From contig CAZPSA010000002.1 of NCBI GenBank assembly GCA_964589375.1, forward strand, positions 1-64,000: a DNA stretch of 64,000 nucleotides. Reading direction: 5' to 3'. Under the pieces are notes generated by a model. It was not told the DNA's origin, searched no databases, and was given only the letters and a program-made list of their open reading frames with translations. Of this stretch, positions 26,359 to 35,732 are shown one piece after another. The translations under genes and the position numbers were made by a program. Every line of letters begins with the position of its first letter. Positions within the stretch are counted from its first letter, which is position 1. Origin of the DNA: CAG-533 sp964589375. GTDB lineage: Bacteria; Bacillota_I; Bacilli_A; RF39; UBA660.

Positions 26359-29300
26359 TAAAGTTTCAAGCTCATCCGAACCACTTTGGTTTCCATTTTC
26401 AAAACTCTCTACAAATTTAACATAATATGGTTTTCCGGCTTTTACAACAAAGCAGAAATTACTTGGTACATCTAATCTCATTTCATTAATTTTCTGAGCA
26501 ATTTTAATACTAAATTGATCATTTATTCCATTACCTAACCAAATACCAAAATTCCCATTACTATTATTGCGGTACCAGCTTTCAATTTCAATCTTTCTAA
26601 TTTTATCAATGCTATCTGCTATAACAAAATTAATAATCTCTAAATCTTTAGCTTTCTCTATCATCTTTGCAAAATTCTTCCTATTATCATCACTAAGTTT
26701 ACTCTTAAATGATTCAATCCCTATAATAAAGCAATATATTTTTTCAACATCTTTTAAAGCTTTCTTATCAGAACCATTATCAACGTATATCTTATAATAT
26801 TTTTCTATATGCTGATTTAGCTTAGTAAAAAACGCATCAAAATTACTATTTACACACTGATAACTTCCTTTTTCTAATTCTAGTTCCTCAGCATTAACAA
26901 CAATTAAAGACGCTATTCTACTATATTCTACTTGTTTAAAAAGCGGATTTAAAAATTTAGTAACTTGAAGAATATCTAAAGAAGAAATAACACTTATTAA
27001 ATGACGATTAAAATCATATGCACACGGAGTTAAATTATTTTTATTAATACCAATTATAACTTCATTTTTATTTAAATATTTCTTTACTTCATCAAAATTA
27101 ACTATATTAGGTAGAATTGGTATTTTATTTGCCCTTACTTTATAAGTTTTATTTATTTCTCCAATCTTTTCTCTTATAAAATCATTTACGTGAGCTTTAT
27201 CTATAACACTAGCAGTTTGAAATTCATATACATCATCTATTTTAATTAAGCCTCGCCCAAATGTTTTAGCCGGATACTTTTTATTTACATTGCCTAAAAT
27301 TGTCATATAATCATCTTCATTATTTTGATTTAAAGCATACACTAAAGAAAAACTTTGTCTTAACTTATATCTTAACCCATTTGGTGTTGATAACGTAAGA
27401 ATAAAATATATTCCATATTTAGTACACTCTCTAGCTAATATACTTAGATTATCAACTAAAACCTCATACATTTCACTAAATGATTCAAAGTTATTAATAA
27501 CTATCGCAATATTAGGGACACTTTTTCCACTATTTTCAATATAATTAACATAACTCCCACCATAATCTGCAAATAAAGCTTTTCTATCACTTATAGTGGA
27601 AACAACCATTTTAAATAAATTGTTAATTTTCTCTTCATCATCACTTTGTAATATATCTCCAACAATATAAGAATTTCTAAAAATATTAAGAGCACCTGAG
27701 CCAAAATCAATTAAATAATAATTAATTTCACTAGGAGTATAGCTTATCATTGAAGAATATATCAAAGTTGTTATAAAGTTTTCTTTTCCACTTCCTGCCG
27801 ACCCGAAAATCAAAGTATTACCTTCTTTTGTTAATGGTAAAGTTAACAATCTTTGTTCTTGTTTATTAGGAACATCATACTCGCCAATAACCGGATTTAT
27901 TAAATACTTTTGATTTTGGTAATTATATTTTACTATTAAATCATCAGCCTTAATAAACTCAGGAATTTTTTCTAACCATAATGACCTAGTTACAATATTT
28001 TTTTCTTTAGCAAGTTCATCCAAATATTTTACAATATTAATTAATTCTTCACCATTTTCCCTTACAACTATTTCGCTTACTTTTTTAGTTCTTATTTTTC
28101 TTGTTATATAACCAATATTATTTATAAAATCAATTGATGTATCTAACTCTTTAGTAACCTTATCTTTTGGTATATATTTACCACCAGCATAAGCTGCCTG
28201 TCCCAAAGTAAAAACCTCATCATATCCTACTTGAAAATAAAATCTACCAGTTTGTTTTAAATATGCCGCATCACTTTTCTTTATTACCTCATTAGAATCA
28301 GCCGTATCTTGTACTCTTAAACAAACTCTAAACCTTGTATTACTCCAAATCTGAGGGTCAACTACCCCACTTGGCTTTTGAGTTGCTAAAATTAAGTGAA
28401 CTCCTAAACTACGTCCGATACGAGCTGTACTTATCAGCTCATCCATAAATTCTGGTTCTTGATTTTTAAGCTCAGCAAATTCATCACAAATAATAAATAA
28501 ATGCGAAATCGGCTCAGTAACAGTTTTTTCACGATACATTCTTTGATATTTATAAATATCTATTGTACTTTCACTAGTTAATTCCCTAGCTTTATTAAAT
28601 AATGCTTGTCTTCTTTTTAATTCTGACTCTATTGAAGCTAAACTTCTCTTTATTTCATTAGCGTCTAAATTGGTTATAGTTCCCACTAAATGCGGTAATT
28701 TCAAACCAATATTTTTATTTTCGAAAGCTCCAGCTAAACCGCCACCCTTATAATCAATTAAAATAAATTGAACCTCATAAGGATGATAATTTAAAGCCAT
28801 AGATAAAATATAAGTAATAATAAATTCCGATTTACCACTACCAGTCATACCAGCAATTAAACCATGTGGACCATGATATTTTTCATGTAAATCGATTGAA
28901 ATTATTTCGCCATTTTTTCCAATACCTACATCAGATGCCAAAGTTAAAATCGGATTATTCTTTTCCCAACGAAGAGGAGCATTTAACTGTTCTACTTTCC
29001 CAACATCATACATCTCTAAAAACCCTATTTTACTTGGAAGTTTACCCTCGTCATCATTTTTAATATCAATATAAATATTAGCTAAAGACTTTACACAAGC
29101 TTCATAATCAACCATACTATCTAATTCCGGAACAAATTTTAAATTTGCATCAGGGCTTAATAGATTTTTAATTTCACACTCTTTATATTTGCTTGAATAA
29201 AGACTCATATCAATATAAGATGTACATTCACTAGGCATATTAGTCATTTTACTTTCTAAGACAAATAAACTAAAACCATTATATTCTTTATTCTCTAAAA

Positions 29301-30996
29301 GATTTTTAATTAAATCATATTCTCTTATCTTTTTCAAACAATCAGTTATTATTAAATATGATTGATTAAATACTTTAGTATCATTATTCTTATAATTTTC
29401 AAATACCTTATTTAAATAGTAACAAACTTCTTTATATTCTTCATTATTAGCCCCAAAAAATCTAATTGATTTAGTATCATCAAAAATATGAGGTACTTGT
29501 TTTAAAAATTTCCAATCTTCTATTCTATCTTCATCTGTAAGAATTACTATTTTTAAATTATCGTAACTATGAAAAGCTAAAACTTGAATTAATAAACGTC
29601 TTACAAAATTATGTAAATTAGATAATCCAACTATTCCACTAATATAATTTGTTTTTAAAGAATATGGTATTGCAACATTTTCAAGTATTTTAGGTTCCCT
29701 ACCTAATTGTAACGCTTCATTTTTTAAATTATCTTCATCTAAGGAAAAACTTTCTTCTGGATAATTAATATTTATCTTCATTGGATAGTTACCTGTTCCT
29801 AAATTAATCGTTAAAAAGTCAGCATCTCCCACTCTTTTTTGCCATAAGCTTGGTCTTTTATATATTATAACATCAGCAGCTTTTTGCGTATCTTGATAAT
29901 ACATATTAAGTTGCTCAGTTTGAGTTATTTTACTTTTATTAATTTCTTCTTTTTTTCTTTCAATGTATTTATGATACTTTTTTTGTCTTTTTCTTTCTTT
30001 ACTTTTCTTTTCATACTTTTGATACCATCTAGTAAAAAGTGGCCAAATAAAGATACTTGCGAACATTGCCCCACATATTACCAAAGAAGGTGTTGCGGCT
30101 TTTAAAGTTGTTGTACCATTCATTACATTATTAAGAGACTGATATCCCATTACTAAAGAAGTCATTGACATAGTAATCATTGGACCAATAGTTAATAAGA
30201 AGGGATTATCTTTATCATCCATCTTAGCTGGTGGAGCATCAATTTTTAAATTTAATGTTTCTAATATAGGTACAATTCTAGGTTTCTTATAAAAATAGTC
30301 ATTTTCATTATATATTGGAAATTCCAACTCATTTAGAGGCTCATCGTAAGAAGAATAGACAGACTTAATTTCACCTAAAGGTAAAATATTTAATTTTATT
30401 TGACTTATCGTAACATTATTTACATATAATACTAATCCCCTACTATCAGAGGTTACTGATAAAATCATTTTCAAACCCGAAATGAATATGACATCACCTA
30501 TTTTAACTTTTATTCTTTTTAAAACTCTTATATTATTAACGTATACACCATTTTTTTGATCAGTAACAGTTAAAATTATTTCATTATTTTCTTTTTTAAT
30601 TAAAGCAGAATTTTGATCTAAGTTTGCATAATTAACTAAAGCATTATTGCTACTTCCAACTAAAAGTCCTTTTTCTAAGTATTCATTTATTTCATAACAA
30701 TTATATTTTTCAGCTACTGGTGAGCAATATATTAAAAATATACTTTGCGTATTTTCATTTTTAACATAATAAAAACCACCAACTTCTAAATAGACAGAAG
30801 GCTGCATAACATTATTTTTTATATAGTATACTTCTTTATTACTAATTAATTTCCAGCGGCCATTTTCAGCTTCAATAGATATTAAATTACTTTTATTACC
30901 ATTTATATCAATTCCGTCAATCCAAAAAACACCAGCAACCTCTTCTGGTAAAATAATGTTTTTTATATTATATGGCTTAATTATTGACACTCGCAT
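26356..30996 (-). CDS. essC: EssC, FtsK/SpoIIIE-type ATPase of type VII secretion
   Basis: 1546 residues, within the usual EssC size. Order: two N-terminal FHA-like domains (about 1-200), two membrane helices (about 263-285 and 300-320), then three FtsK/SpoIIIE-type domains. D1 has Walker A MTGSGKSE (near 717) and Walker B FIICDEFAEL (near 837). D2 keeps Walker A GSAGSGKE (near 1063), but its Walker B reads AIVINNFESF without the acidic pair. D3 is degenerate. EssC drives export of WXG100 and LXG proteins. RBS AAAGGGG. EsaA, EssA and EssB are not in this window. Confidence 0.92.
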   Translation of the reverse strand: MRVSIIKPYNIKNIILPEEVAGVFWIDGIDINGNKSNLISIEAENGRWKLISNKEVYYIKNNVMQPSVYLEVGGFYYVKNENTQSIFLIYCSPVAEKYNCYEINEYLEKGLLVGSSNNALVNYANLDQNSALIKKENNEIILTVTDQKNGVYVNNIRVLKRIKVKIGDVIFISGLKMILSVTSDSRGLVLYVNNVTISQIKLNILPLGEIKSVYSSYDEPLNELEFPIYNENDYFYKKPRIVPILETLNLKIDAPPAKMDDKDNPFLLTIGPMITMSMTSLVMGYQSLNNVMNGTTTLKAATPSLVICGAMFASIFIWPLFTRWYQKYEKKSKERKRQKKYHKYIERKKEEINKSKITQTEQLNMYYQDTQKAADVIIYKRPSLWQKRVGDADFLTINLGTGNYPMKININYPEESFSLDEDNLKNEALQLGREPKILENVAIPYSLKTNYISGIVGLSNLHNFVRRLLIQVLAFHSYDNLKIVILTDEDRIEDWKFLKQVPHIFDDTKSIRFFGANNEEYKEVCYYLNKVFENYKNNDTKVFNQSYLIITDCLKKIREYDLIKNLLENKEYNGFSLFVLESKMTNMPSECTSYIDMSLYSSKYKECEIKNLLSPDANLKFVPELDSMVDYEACVKSLANIYIDIKNDDEGKLPSKIGFLEMYDVGKVEQLNAPLRWEKNNPILTLASDVGIGKNGEIISIDLHEKYHGPHGLIAGMTGSGKSEFIITYILSMALNYHPYEVQFILIDYKGGGLAGAFENKNIGLKLPHLVGTITNLDANEIKRSLASIESELKRRQALFNKARELTSESTIDIYKYQRMYREKTVTEPISHLFIICDEFAELKNQEPEFMDELISTARIGRSLGVHLILATQKPSGVVDPQIWSNTRFRVCLRVQDTADSNEVIKKSDAAYLKQTGRFYFQVGYDEVFTLGQAAYAGGKYIPKDKVTKELDTSIDFINNIGYITRKIRTKKVSEIVVRENGEELINIVKYLDELAKEKNIVTRSLWLEKIPEFIKADDLIVKYNYQNQKYLINPVIGEYDVPNKQEQRLLTLPLTKEGNTLIFGSAGSGKENFITTLIYSSMISYTPSEINYYLIDFGSGALNIFRNSYIVGDILQSDDEEKINNLFKMVVSTISDRKALFADYGGSYVNYIENSGKSVPNIAIVINNFESFSEMYEVLVDNLSILARECTKYGIYFILTLSTPNGLRYKLRQSFSLVYALNQNNEDDYMTILGNVNKKYPAKTFGRGLIKIDDVYEFQTASVIDKAHVNDFIREKIGEINKTYKVRANKIPILPNIVNFDEVKKYLNKNEVIIGINKNNLTPCAYDFNRHLISVISSLDILQVTKFLNPLFKQVEYSRIASLIVVNAEELELEKGSYQCVNSNFDAFFTKLNQHIEKYYKIYVDNGSDKKALKDVEKIYCFIIGIESFKSKLSDDNRKNFAKMIEKAKDLEIINFVIADSIDKIRKIEIESWYRNNSNGNFGIWLGNGINDQFSIKIAQKINEMRLDVPSNFCFVVKAGKPYYVKFVESFENGNQSGSDELETL

Positions 30997-31025
30997 ATTA
31001 TCCAGCCCCTTTATTATCTACTTGA

Positions 31026-31031
31026 ATTATA
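31026..31031 (-). promoter_or_regulatory. Candidate -10 box for essC
   Basis: Minus strand TATAAT, 29 nt before the essC ATG and just after the upstream terminator. The -35 (TTTTTA, 17 nt away) is weak. Confidence 0.45.
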
Positions 31032-31051
31032 CACTATTTAATCCAAAATAA

Positions 31052-31077
31052 AAAGAGAATATTTTTCTCTTCTCTTT
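31052..31077 (-). terminator. Terminator between the lysozyme gene and essC
   Basis: Minus strand AAAGAGAA, 10-nt loop, TTCTCTTT then TTATTTT. It begins at the stop codon of the 31076 gene. Confidence 0.7.
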
Positions 31078-32470
31078 AAATAACGTTAATATTAGCATCA
31101 ATCAAATTCTGAACAACAGCAGCACTCTCACTACCAGCTCTTCTTAATCCTTCGACATTATTTTCATGGTCATCTTTCGAAGGAGACTCATAATAAATGC
31201 AAACGTTTTGTGCGATATCCCTATAGCCTCTTTCAACATTTCCTGTTAACTGGTCATATATTTTTCCATAATCTTTACCATTTTCACAATTGTTATAGTT
31301 GTTTTTTAATTCATAATCGGCAAATCTCAATTGACCATCTAAAGAATATGGATCTAAATTATTTTGCTCGCAATAATTAAATAGTTCACTTTGTCTACTT
31401 GGAGTTCTCCATTGACATATTCCAAATGCTTGTCCATCAGTATTATCATGTCTCGTTGGATCTAACGTATCATTTTCATTAATCATATTGGCTAAAAGAC
31501 CTTTAGCTCCTTCATCTGTATAACCAAATTCATTTCTCATCATATTATAAGCATACATTATTCTTTCATCAGTAGTCTCACTAAAATAATTACTTTTTAC
31601 ATTAGCAGAATAATTTTCAGTAACAACTTCCTTAGCAATTTTTTCTTTATTTGGATTTTCAATTTCAACTATATTTTCTGGTTTAACTGTTTCTTGAACC
31701 TCTACTTCAACTGGTTTATCTAATATTCCACTATTTATAATATTTAATTTTAAATCATCCGTAACTTCAATTTTACCACTATTAATAGTATCATAAACTA
31801 AAGATGCAACAATGGTTCCATAGATGCTTTGAAGTTCTTTAAACTTTTCTTCAGGATTAACATCATTCAAAACAATCTTACTTAATTCAACTACTAAATT
31901 AGCTTTTTCGTTTACTTCATTCCCAACATTAATTGATGAGTTATTTTCCTCATTTCCACTTGGTAAATAAAAAGTATTATTGTCGCTTTGCAAAATATCT
32001 AATATATACTGTGGTATTACTCCACCATTATTAATCGTTTGCTGAATAATATTTGCCCCATCAGCGCCAAACTTAGCGGTTAAAGCATCTACTCTCGTTT
32101 GACCAACACCATACGGATTATTCGCCGAATATATTTCATTAACTGCTTCATAGATCATTTCCGGAGTTAAAACATTTAATACTGGACTAACACTAAAACC
32201 TTCCATTCCTTCAGAACTTATTCCACTTTCAGGAATTCCCAAGGCATTTCTAACAGTCCGTTCTCTTTCTTTTAACAAAGCTATATTATTTAAAACATTA
32301 TTTACTCTAACAGTCATATTATTAACTAGCGAAGCATTGGGAAACTCATGCAAACTCCCAGCCATCGAAACAATCTCAGTTAATTTAGTTTTGCCGCTAT
32401 TTACATAATCAGCACAATCATAAATATTTGTCTTAGCTAAATTATATAAATCAGCCGTATATTTAAACAT
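31076..32470 (-). CDS. T7SS-linked protein with phage-tail-lysozyme domain
   Basis: 464 residues, no signal peptide. The N-terminal 80 residues form an amphipathic helical hairpin like WXG/LXG targeting modules. A middle region (about 110-250) has two related helical stretches (ADGANIIQQTINNGGVIPQY and ASLVYDTINSGKIEVTDDLK). The C-terminal 155 residues match the phage tail lysozyme family: NMMRNEFGYTDEGAKGLLAN, then GQAFGICQWRTPSRQSEL and LDGQLRFADYEL. Likely exported by EssC and cutting peptidoglycan, either to let the machine cross the wall or as an effector. No immunity gene is apparent. RBS AAGGAAGTGAG. Confidence 0.75.
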   Translation of the reverse strand: MFKYTADLYNLAKTNIYDCADYVNSGKTKLTEIVSMAGSLHEFPNASLVNNMTVRVNNVLNNIALLKERERTVRNALGIPESGISSEGMEGFSVSPVLNVLTPEMIYEAVNEIYSANNPYGVGQTRVDALTAKFGADGANIIQQTINNGGVIPQYILDILQSDNNTFYLPSGNEENNSSINVGNEVNEKANLVVELSKIVLNDVNPEEKFKELQSIYGTIVASLVYDTINSGKIEVTDDLKLNIINSGILDKPVEVEVQETVKPENIVEIENPNKEKIAKEVVTENYSANVKSNYFSETTDERIMYAYNMMRNEFGYTDEGAKGLLANMINENDTLDPTRHDNTDGQAFGICQWRTPSRQSELFNYCEQNNLDPYSLDGQLRFADYELKNNYNNCENGKDYGKIYDQLTGNVERGYRDIAQNVCIYYESPSKDDHENNVEGLRRAGSESAAVVQNLIDANINVI

Positions 32471-32482
32471 TATCTCACTTCC

Positions 32483-32875
32483 TTAATAACGTAAACTGTT
32501 TAATTCACTTTGCTTTAACGAAATACTATAATTAAATCCAGCTATTTTTGTTTTATATTCCTCAATCTTTCCACTGCAAGTTGCTATAATAGTTGGAGCA
32601 ATATTCGCAATTTCTGATAACTCTTCAGAAATAGAAGGAATTAAGTTCAAACCTAAAATACCATTATCAGCTATAAATCCCCCATTTTGATAGTTATTTC
32701 CAGCACTATCAATACAATCTTTAGCCGAATTAAGAGTTGTAACAAAACTACTTATTTCGTCTTTAAATTGTACATAATCATTAAGGTATTTTTCATAATA
32801 TTTTTTTGTTAAATCAATTCCTCTTATTTCAGCAATTAAAGTATAAATTCTTTGCTGTTTTTGTTCACTCGTCAT
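32483..32875 (-). CDS. Small helical T7SS accessory protein
   Basis: 130 residues, almost entirely helical, with a Gly/Asn-rich turn in the middle (GNNYQNGGFIADNG). The fold pattern, two long helical arms around a loop, resembles DUF5082/YwqH-type and WXG-like small proteins found beside LXG toxins, where they act as secretion partners. The position between the tandem-WXG gene and the lysozyme gene fits this. Family call is tentative. Confidence 0.6.
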   Translation of the reverse strand: MTSEQKQQRIYTLIAEIRGIDLTKKYYEKYLNDYVQFKDEISSFVTTLNSAKDCIDSAGNNYQNGGFIADNGILGLNLIPSISEELSEIANIAPTIIATCSGKIEEYKTKIAGFNYSISLKQSELNSLRY

Positions 32876-32890
32876 TAAATATTAATATCC

Positions 32891-33505
32891 TTATAATTGA
32901 GAAATATTTCCACATGCAGTAGCAAGATCAGATATAGCATTATCAAAATATGTTGCATACTTAGCTGTATTTTCTTTAAATGTTTCAAAAGACATAATTG
33001 CTTGCTGTCTATTAGCACCAGCTAACCAATTAGATAATAAGTCTTCTTTTTGAACTTCAAAATCATTTAAGAATTTTTGATAATCACTGTAAATATTTCT
33101 TAAAGTTACTAAATCACTATTTAATAAATTTTTATCAACTGAATATTGTGCAGTCATTTCCGCAGGCGCGATTGATGCCACCTCAATAATAGAATTTAAA
33201 CGATCACCAATCATTCCCCCGCCACCATTGGCATTTCTAACCATTTGAATTGCAATAATTTTACTAGCAGCAGTTGATGTTACCATCATCGCATTGGATA
33301 GTAACGAACTAAGCCCATTATATACACTAATTAAATTATTAATGTGAGCAGTACCATCTGCACTAAGCCAATTTCCTTTCAAACTATTAATATTGCTTGC
33401 TAAGTTTGTTAATAATATATTCCCTTGCGTTTGAACAGTTGTATTTAAAGTCTTACATTGCTCATACCCTACATCCAAATTATTAACTCTTATATCTTCT
33501 CCCAT
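32891..33505 (-). CDS. Tandem WXG100-like protein
   Basis: 204 residues, about twice the usual WXG100 length. Two helical hairpins, each with a Trp turn: LKGNWLSADGTAHINNL in the first half and LLSNWLAGANRQQAIMSF in the second, joined by a Gly-rich segment (NANGGGGMIG). WXG100 proteins are the basic EssC substrates and act as helical-hairpin dimers; this protein looks like a dimer in one chain. AAAGGAGG gives a strong start. First gene of the T7SS unit; no clear promoter was found in the 150 nt upstream. Confidence 0.75.
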   Translation of the reverse strand: MGEDIRVNNLDVGYEQCKTLNTTVQTQGNILLTNLASNINSLKGNWLSADGTAHINNLISVYNGLSSLLSNAMMVTSTAASKIIAIQMVRNANGGGGMIGDRLNSIIEVASIAPAEMTAQYSVDKNLLNSDLVTLRNIYSDYQKFLNDFEVQKEDLLSNWLAGANRQQAIMSFETFKENTAKYATYFDNAISDLATACGNISQL

Positions 33506-33655
33506 AAAAATCCTCCTTTATTATTATGAAATACTTTTAGGTAAGCATACCTTATTTATAAATTACCATTTTTTTTAAATAAAATAAATAAAAAACGTAA
33601 AATGATGTAAAATCATGTGTAATTTTTTAACAAAAAACAAATAATATTAGAAAAT

Positions 33656-33913
33656 CTAAATTATGATTAACTTACTTCCATTTTTTATTCCCGCATCTTT
33701 TACAAATAAATTATTATCTAATTCTTTATATGTATCTCGATCAATAATTCTAACATCATCTATTTCTTTATTATAAGAATTATTTGATAGTTCTTTTAGG
33801 CTCATAATAATAAATTTTTTAATTGTTCCGACTTTTTTATTATTAGGAATATAAATATCAAACTCAAATTCAATCACTGGCACTATTATAGTTACTAAAT
33901 ATTTATTTTTCAT
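33656..33913 (-). CDS. YukD/EsaB-like ubiquitin-fold protein of T7SS
   Basis: 85 residues with a beta-grasp pattern: a first strand pair (FEFDIYIPNNKKVGTIKKFI), a helix, and the typical ending NNLFVKDAGIKNGSKLIII that matches YukD/EsaB proteins. In T7SSb these small cytoplasmic proteins are needed for or regulate secretion. It lies upstream of the tandem-WXG gene. Confidence 0.75.
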   Translation of the reverse strand: MKNKYLVTIIVPVIEFEFDIYIPNNKKVGTIKKFIIMSLKELSNNSYNKEIDDVRIIDRDTYKELDNNLFVKDAGIKNGSKLIII

Positions 33914-33956
33914 AAATCATCAATCCTTATTATAAGTATAACATGGATTAAACAAA

Positions 33957-33977
33957 CAAAAAAGTATTTTTATACTT
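33957..33977 (-). terminator. Terminator after the RNase J-like gene
   Basis: Minus strand AAGTAT, 4-nt loop, ATACTT, then TTTTTGTTTG. The stem overlaps the stop codon. Confidence 0.6.
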
Positions 33978-35607
33978 CCTGAATTACCGCGATAATCATG
34001 GGTTTACATTCAGTTTCAACATAAAAATACTTACTTAATTTTTCTCTAATTTCAGTTTTAATATTATTAAAATCAACATAATTATTATTAACATTATTAT
34101 TAATTACTTCTAAAGAAATCCGTTTAATCTCATCAATCATTTCTTTGGAATCTTTAACATAAATAAATCCTCTAGTTGTTATTTCTGGACCAACTAGTAA
34201 TCTTTTATCTTTCTTAGATAAAGTCGCACTTATTAAGACAATTCCATTTTCTGATAACATTTGTCTATCTTTAATTACTAAATCTCCAACATCATCAGAA
34301 CTTGTACCATCAATTAAAACATCATCAATAAAAATATGTTCATTATTATCTTCAATTTTCTTATTATTAATTGTTATTACATCTCCATTTTGTTTTAAGA
34401 GTATATTTTCCTTTTTATAACCTAAATTACTTGCTAAATCAGCATTTCCAACCATATAACGATACTCACCTTTAACCGGTATAAAATATTTAGGTTTTAA
34501 TAAATTCATCATAATCATTAAATCTTCTGAGGAAGCATGTAAAGATATTCCCTTATCTTTTGGAATATTAATAATATTAACATCCATCATAGCTAATTCA
34601 TTTTCAATTTTAACATATACTTTTTCATTTTCATCATATTTAGGTTCCGCAAAACATACTGTATCTGAACTAGTTAATTTAATATATTTATCATTACCAG
34701 CTATTATTTTTTCCATTGCATTATAAGGATTTGCCCTATCATCACAAACTAGCAATATTGCATTATTATCATTAATATTAGCTAAATCTCCAATCATATT
34801 TTCTGAAACACTAATATAATTATCTTTAATTGCCATATTTATAATATTTTGTAATTTCTTCCCCATGATAACAATTTTACGATGAGTATCTTTAGCGGCG
34901 TTAAATATACCTTCTATAGTATATAAATGAACTGGTAAAACACTAAAAATAACTCTCCCATTTGCTTTATTAATTATTTTCTTAAAGAAAGAAACCATAT
35001 GATGATTAGGACTTGTATGCCCTATATTTTCGGAAAAACTAGACTCACAAAGTAAAGCTAAAACACCTTGTTTACCTACATAGGCAATTTTTCCTAAATC
35101 CATATTATATGGTCCCATCATTGATGGATCAATAATAAAATCTCCGGTATACGCAATTGCCCCATCGGCAGTATTTATAACATACATTACAGAATCTGGT
35201 ACAGAGTGATTTACTCTAATTGGAAATACACTAATTTCCTTATTAATACTAATTTTCTTATGATTTTCAACGATATGTAAATTACTAGCTGGTATACCAT
35301 CTAATACCATTTGATTATAAGTATATTTAGTCATATAAATTTTAATATTAGGAATAAGCTTTATTAAATCACTTACTCCCCCATAACTTTCTGGATGAGC
35401 ATGAGTTATAAAAACTCCCTCTATTTTATCCTTATTTTCTACTAAGTAAGAATAATCTGGAATAATATAATCTATTCCAAAAATTGTTTCTGTCGCGTAT
35501 TTTAAACCAGCATCTAAGACAAAAATATGATCGTCAACATTTACAATATAAGTATTTTTTCCATTCTCATCAAGTCCACCCATACCAAAAATTTTTATTT
35601 TACTCAT
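33970..35607 (-). CDS. Ribonuclease J-family protein with altered metal site
   Basis: 545 residues from ATG 35607 (AAAAGGTGAT upstream; longer frames run into the promoter). Metallo-beta-lactamase core, beta-CASP domain and C-terminal domain in the usual RNase J order. Motif II, normally HGHEDH, reads HAHPES here (near residue 69), losing the conserved Asp and second His. VNHSVPDSV and AYTGDFIIDP keep the later motifs. B. subtilis RNase J2 is also degenerate in motif II, so this may be a J2-like subunit with low activity, partnering an active RNase J1 elsewhere. Own strong promoter. Confidence 0.85.
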   Translation of the reverse strand: MSKIKIFGMGGLDENGKNTYIVNVDDHIFVLDAGLKYATETIFGIDYIIPDYSYLVENKDKIEGVFITHAHPESYGGVSDLIKLIPNIKIYMTKYTYNQMVLDGIPASNLHIVENHKKISINKEISVFPIRVNHSVPDSVMYVINTADGAIAYTGDFIIDPSMMGPYNMDLGKIAYVGKQGVLALLCESSFSENIGHTSPNHHMVSFFKKIINKANGRVIFSVLPVHLYTIEGIFNAAKDTHRKIVIMGKKLQNIINMAIKDNYISVSENMIGDLANINDNNAILLVCDDRANPYNAMEKIIAGNDKYIKLTSSDTVCFAEPKYDENEKVYVKIENELAMMDVNIINIPKDKGISLHASSEDLMIMMNLLKPKYFIPVKGEYRYMVGNADLASNLGYKKENILLKQNGDVITINNKKIEDNNEHIFIDDVLIDGTSSDDVGDLVIKDRQMLSENGIVLISATLSKKDKRLLVGPEITTRGFIYVKDSKEMIDEIKRISLEVINNNVNNNYVDFNNIKTEIREKLSKYFYVETECKPMIIAVIQEV

Positions 35608-35652
35608 TAATATCACCTTTTCTATATTATTTAAAGTTTGTGCGGTAAACCA

Positions 35653-35681
35653 ATTATAACAAAATATCAGGTGATTTTCAA
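35653..35681 (-). promoter_or_regulatory. Sigma-A promoter for the RNase J-like gene
   Basis: Minus strand TTGAAA, 17 nt, TATAAT: perfect -10, one mismatch in -35, 45 nt before the start. Confidence 0.75.
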
Positions 35682-35732
35682 TCAAAAATAATTGACCTTA
35701 ATTCCTCTTTTATAAATTATTATCAATAAAAA

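Noticed and set aside
33540..33551. Imperfect inverted repeat GGTAAGCATACC upstream of the tandem-WXG gene as an operator.
   Set aside because: Short, imperfect and no regulator nearby; no convincing promoter in the same gap.
4094..33913. The whole accessory region as an integrative element.
   Set aside because: No integrase, relaxase or flanking direct repeats were recognised within the window; absence in this window alone is not proof.
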